From NCBI GenBank assembly GCA_017631215.1, contig JAGBTR010000184.1, positions 1-6,060 of the forward strand: a stretch of DNA of 6,060 nucleotides. Direction: 5' to 3'. Positions within the stretch are counted from its first letter, which is position 1. Each line of letters begins with the position of its first letter. This document shows positions 5,037 through 6,060 of the stretch, piece after piece. The stretch comes from Clostridia bacterium (GTDB taxonomy: Bacteria > Bacillota > Clostridia > Oscillospirales > CAG-272). Under the pieces are notes generated by a model. The model saw only the letters and a program-made list of their open reading frames with translations, had not been told where the DNA came from and did not search any database. A program made the position numbers and the translations under genes.

Positions 5037-6060
5037 ATGGCAAACAACAACAATCGTGCGGGCGGTGAGGAAAATATCCGCCGCTGCGCCTTTTGCGGAC
5101 GCGGCGAGCATCAGGTCAATTTTCTGATCCCCTCCCCCACGGGCATTTATATCTGCGACTTTTGCGTGGACGCTTGCAGCGAGCTGATCGACGAGACGTT
5201 GGATGAGGTCGACGCTCCCGCGCGTCGCTCCACGTCGGGCTCTGCCCCCGCGCTGACGCTCGAGACGCTGCCCAAGCCCGCCGAGATCAAGGCCGGGCTG
5301 GACGATTACGTCATCGGTCAGGACGAGGCAAAGCGCACGCTTTCGGTCGCCGTTTACAACCACTACAAGCGCATTCTGTCCAAGCAGCCCAAAAAGGGAC
5401 GCCGCAAGGAGGATGAGCCCCGCTCGCCCTTCGAGGACGTTGAGCTGCAAAAGAGCAACGTGCTGCTGCTGGGTCCCACGGGTGTCGGTAAGACCTATCT
5501 GGCCCAGACGCTGGCCAAGATGATGAAGGTTCCCTTCGCCATCGCGGACGCGACCACGCTGACCGAGGCTGGCTACGTCGGTGAGGACGTGGAGAACATT
5601 CTGCTCCGCCTCATTCAAGCCGCCGACTATGACGTCGAGCTGGCCGAGCGCGGTATCATCTATATCGATGAGATCGACAAGATCTCGCGCAAGAGCGAAA
5701 ACCGCTCCATCACGCGCGACGTCTCGGGCGAGGGCGTTCAGCAGGCACTGCTCAAGATCCTTGAGGGTACGGTTTCCAACGTGCCTCCCCAGGGTGGTAG
5801 AAAGCACCCCAATCAGGAATTTATCCAGATCAACACCGAGAACATTCTGTTCATCTGCGGCGGCGCGTTTGACGGCCTTGAGAAGATCATCGAAAAGCGT
5901 CAGGGCAATCAGTCCATCGGCTTTGAGAGCAAGATCCAGAAAAAGGCCGAGCGTCGCGAGAACGGCATCTTCCACGATGCGACCGCACACGATATCGTCA
6001 AGTTCGGTCTGATTCCCGAGCTGGTCGGTCGTCTGCCCGTGATGGTGGCGCTGTCCGACC
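5037..6060 (+). CDS. clpX: ATP-dependent Clp protease ATP-binding subunit ClpX, 3' end beyond window
   Basis: AAA+ unfoldase that recognises tagged proteins and threads them into ClpP. The first 341 residues are in the window with no stop, so about 80 or more residues should follow. An N-terminal zinc-binding domain has Cys17, Cys20, Cys40 and Cys43 (C-x2-C-x19-C-x2-C). Walker A is GPTGVGKT (146-153), the pore-1 loop GYVG (179-182), Walker B IIYIDEID (207-214), the RKH pore loop 255-257, and the ClpP-docking IGF loop 294-296. [10 protein letters not shown] (326-335) contains the arginine-finger region. The IGF loop shows it can work with the adjacent ClpP. Residues 113-134 ([14 protein letters not shown] inside) form a charged linker about 13 residues longer than in E. 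coli ClpX. The ATG at 5037 is 9 bases after AAAGGAG (5021-5027) and 22 bases after the clpP stop. Confidence 0.97.
   Translation, partial: MANNNNRAGGEENIRRCAFCGRGEHQVNFLIPSPTGIYICDFCVDACSELIDETLDEVDAPARRSTSGSAPALTLETLPKPAEIKAGLDDYVIGQDEAKRTLSVAVYNHYKRILSKQPKKGRRKEDEPRSPFEDVELQKSNVLLLGPTGVGKTYLAQTLAKMMKVPFAIADATTLTEAGYVGEDVENILLRLIQAADYDVELAERGIIYIDEIDKISRKSENRSITRDVSGEGVQQALLKILEGTVSNVPPQGGRKHPNQEFIQINTENILFICGGAFDGLEKIIEKRQGNQSIGFESKIQKKAERRENGIFHDATAHDIVKFGLIPELVGRLPVMVALSD

Noticed and set aside
2954..5053. 699-codon open frame on the minus strand across tig and clpP
   Set aside because: It is in exact codon register with both real genes, so it only reflects the absence of TTA, CTA and TCA codons. 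The translation is Leu/Asp/Val-rich with no recognisable domain, while the plus strand encodes clear TF and ClpP.
5031..5990. 319-codon open frame on the minus strand opposite clpX
   Set aside because: It is codon-aligned with clpX, a codon-bias shadow. ClpX motifs on the plus strand are unambiguous.

Overview
The window looks like ordinary chromosomal DNA from a moderately GC-rich Firmicute, most likely a Clostridia member near the Oscillospiraceae/Ruminococcaceae. This placement is an inference. It rests on AGGAGG-type ribosome binding sites, a DUF1540 Cys-rich mini-protein, a COG1768-type metallophosphoesterase, and the tig-clpP-clpX order with Firmicute-like proteins. No mobile element, CRISPR array, tRNA, rRNA or phage gene was seen.

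Left part (1-1800): the C-terminal end of an M19 membrane-dipeptidase-family protein (1-234) is followed 43 bases later by a complete threonine synthase gene, thrC (278-1765), on the same strand. thrC ends in a 10-bp perfect hairpin (1772-1794). This hairpin is shared with a convergent small gene on the minus strand (1809-2006) encoding a 65-residue DUF1540 protein.

Middle part (2007-2876): a 126-base divergent intergenic region separates the DUF1540 gene from a rightward gene (2133-2876) for a calcineurin-like metallophosphoesterase with all expected metal-binding motifs. The region holds a dyad (2036-2060) and a short G5/C5 hairpin (2088-2103), but no clear promoter on either strand.

Right part (2877-6060): an AT-rich stretch carries the clearest promoter in the window (TTGACT, 17-base spacer, TACAAT). 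It drives trigger factor, tig (3002-4315). After a 90-base gap with a strong 11-bp stem-loop that has no U-tract comes clpP (4406-5014), and 22 bases later clpX (5037 to beyond the window end). Together these three form a proteostasis cluster: TF folds nascent chains at the ribosome exit, while ClpX unfolds selected proteins and feeds them to the ClpP peptidase.

No undescribed system was found. The points most worth checking are the stem-loop between tig and clpP, the dyad between the divergent genes, a probable 9-residue ClpP propeptide, and a charged insertion in ClpX. Long open frames opposite the real genes come from codon choice and are not reported as genes.
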